DNA of 43,330 nt from NCBI GenBank assembly GCA_005799545.1, contig SYGM01000058.1:1-43330 (forward strand). Reading direction: 5' to 3'. The position numbers were made by a program, and so were the translations under genes. A model generated the notes under the pieces. The model was not told the DNA's origin, searched no databases, and was given only the letters and a program-made list of their open reading frames with translations. This DNA is from Planctomycetia bacterium (GTDB lineage Bacteria > Planctomycetota > UBA1135 > GCA-002686595). Shown here in pieces: positions 42,642 to 43,330 of the stretch; position 1 is the first letter of the stretch; each line of letters opens with the position of its first letter.

Positions 42642-43044
42642 GATGCGTGTCTTGGGTGGTTTGGTTTGGAAGCACGGTGCTGCGTGCGGCATTCACCGTT
42701 GCGCGAGAAAGAGCGCACCGCCCACGCGTGGCGGCAACGGCGAAGAGTGAGCAGGATCCGGCACGCTGTCCAAAATTCCGTTCCGTGTTGCAGCCGAAGA
42801 AAGCCGCCGTGCCGCGCCAGTGACAGGATTCCGCACTTGCGCAACGCTGCCACGCCCCTCACGGGCGCGTTTGCGCGTTCCTATTTTGCGCAGACATTCA
42901 GGCCCGCGTCACCACGCCCCAAATCACGCCCACGAGATCTGGACCCTGATTTCCCGAAACGGGTGTAGCCCAAAAAAAAGCGCGGTTTCGCACACTTTTT
43001 TTTGAGCATTCTTGAGCGAGGGCTTGGACTCGCGCGAAGCAGGC
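42642..43044. promoter_or_regulatory. Intergenic region with possible promoter for the module C minus genes
   Basis: 403 bases with no gene. On the minus strand GTGACG (42912-42907) followed after 18 bases by CAAAAT (42888-42883) is a candidate promoter about 240 bases upstream of 42641; it resembles the candidate before the module B gene (TGACGCG then AAAA). The first ~100 bases upstream of 42641 have no Shine-Dalgarno. The right end carries the terminator at 42972-43003. Confidence 0.4.
42972..43003 (-). terminator. Intrinsic terminator after the acyl-CoA synthetase gene
   Basis: A run of eight A (42972-42979) and a run of eight T (42996-43003) flank a GC-rich core that pairs with G-T wobbles around a 6-base loop. 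Read on either strand it gives a stem followed by a U-run. It lies 42 bases past the synthetase stop. Confidence 0.8.
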
Positions 43045-43330
43045 CTAGCCCGGGTTCCGTAAGAAGCGTTTGGCGATCTTGCCCGTGCCCGTGCGCGGCA
43101 AGGAATTCAGGAAATCGATTTCCTTGGGCGTCTTGTAGCCCGCCAGCAGTGTGCGGCAGTGCCCTTTCAGTTCCTCAGCCGATGCCTGCGCGCCCGTGCG
43201 CAGCACCACGGCAGCACAGACGCGCTCGCCCAGAAGCTCGTCCGGCCGGCCGAAGACAGCGGCTTCCAGCACCGCCGGATGCGCGTAGAGCGCATTCTCG
43301 ACCTCCGTCGAGTACACATTCTCGCCGCCC
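43045..43330 (-). CDS. Acyl-CoA synthetase / AMP-ligase, C-terminal part (truncated by window edge)
   Basis: The open frame continues to the window end and encodes about 95 C-terminal residues beginning GGENVYSTEVENALYAHPAV, the hinge-to-C-domain segment of ANL adenylating enzymes. PRTGTGKIAKRFLR contains the catalytic Lys of the A10 motif. The substrate cannot be told from this part: fatty acid, aromatic acid (benzoate-like) or another carboxylate are all possible. The N-terminal AMP-binding domain lies outside the window. It is terminated by the hairpin at 42972-43003. Confidence 0.88.
   Translation of the reverse strand, partial: GGENVYSTEVENALYAHPAVLEAAVFGRPDELLGERVCAAVVLRTGAQASAEELKGHCRTLLAGYKTPKEIDFLNSLPRTGTGKIAKRFLRNPG

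Noticed and set aside
42972-43003. A8/T8 region considered as a promoter UP-element
   Set aside because: The symmetrical A and T runs around a pairing GC core, 42 bases past a stop codon, fit an intrinsic terminator better.

Overview
The window is a GC-rich bacterial chromosome segment (about 65% G+C on 60-base lines I counted) from an organism with an elaborate cell surface. It carries an exopolysaccharide-type glycosyltransferase cluster, a lipoprotein-like serine protease and eight large Sec-type secreted proteins rich in Ig-like or propeller-like repeats. The secreted families, and the mix of sulfatase-like, DUF5658 and many GT4 genes, would fit Planctomycetota or another large-genome environmental phylum. 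I cannot fix the taxonomy from this sequence, and no tRNA, rRNA, CRISPR array or insertion sequence is visible.

Layout. (1) 1-760: the 3' end of a boxB-like benzoyl-CoA epoxidase gene and a strong terminator. (2) 838-4841, minus: a B12-type radical SAM protein and two overlapping GT4 glycosyltransferases. (3) 4897-6150, plus: an unrecognised 417-aa protein. (4) 6147-19790, minus: an 11-gene run read from right to left. It starts with a polyprenyl-phosphate sugar transferase (the priming enzyme), then two GT4s, a DUF5658 membrane protein, an SDR epimerase, three GT4s, a predicted helical-barrel enzyme, a sulfatase-fold membrane protein and a last GT4. Most junctions are 4-base start/stop overlaps. 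No flippase, polymerase or ABC exporter is present. (5) 19884-23030: an MTA/SAH-nucleosidase-like gene, then divergently an SDR and a lipoprotein-like S1 protease. (6) 23123-42641: three consecutive modules of secreted proteins. (7) 43045-43330: the C-terminus of an acyl-CoA synthetase running off the window.

The most interesting part is region 6. Each module has a plus-strand gene for a secreted propeller-like protein facing minus-strand gene(s) for secreted proteins that share a C-terminal domain of about 300-340 aa, with a hairpin terminator between the converging genes. Modules A (23123-32171) and C (36254-42641) have the order propeller > < short < long. Module B (32477-35818) has propeller > < medium. 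The long proteins (2120 and 1216 aa) add 15 and 4 Cys-rich Ig-like repeats between a choice-of-anchor-E-like N-terminus and the shared C-terminal domain, and the short proteins are little more than that domain. I call it the 'SLLLFPEFD domain'; it carries an acidic DxDxDG-type motif and I do not recognise it as a described family. In the 2120-aa protein the Ig-like repeats alternate between two types, giving a 609-bp higher-order period readable in the DNA.

Functional picture (inference): the left half makes and decorates a surface glycan. The right half makes sets of secreted, disulfide-rich proteins that may build or bind an extracellular matrix. The protease next to the modules could process them, but nothing in the sequence proves that.
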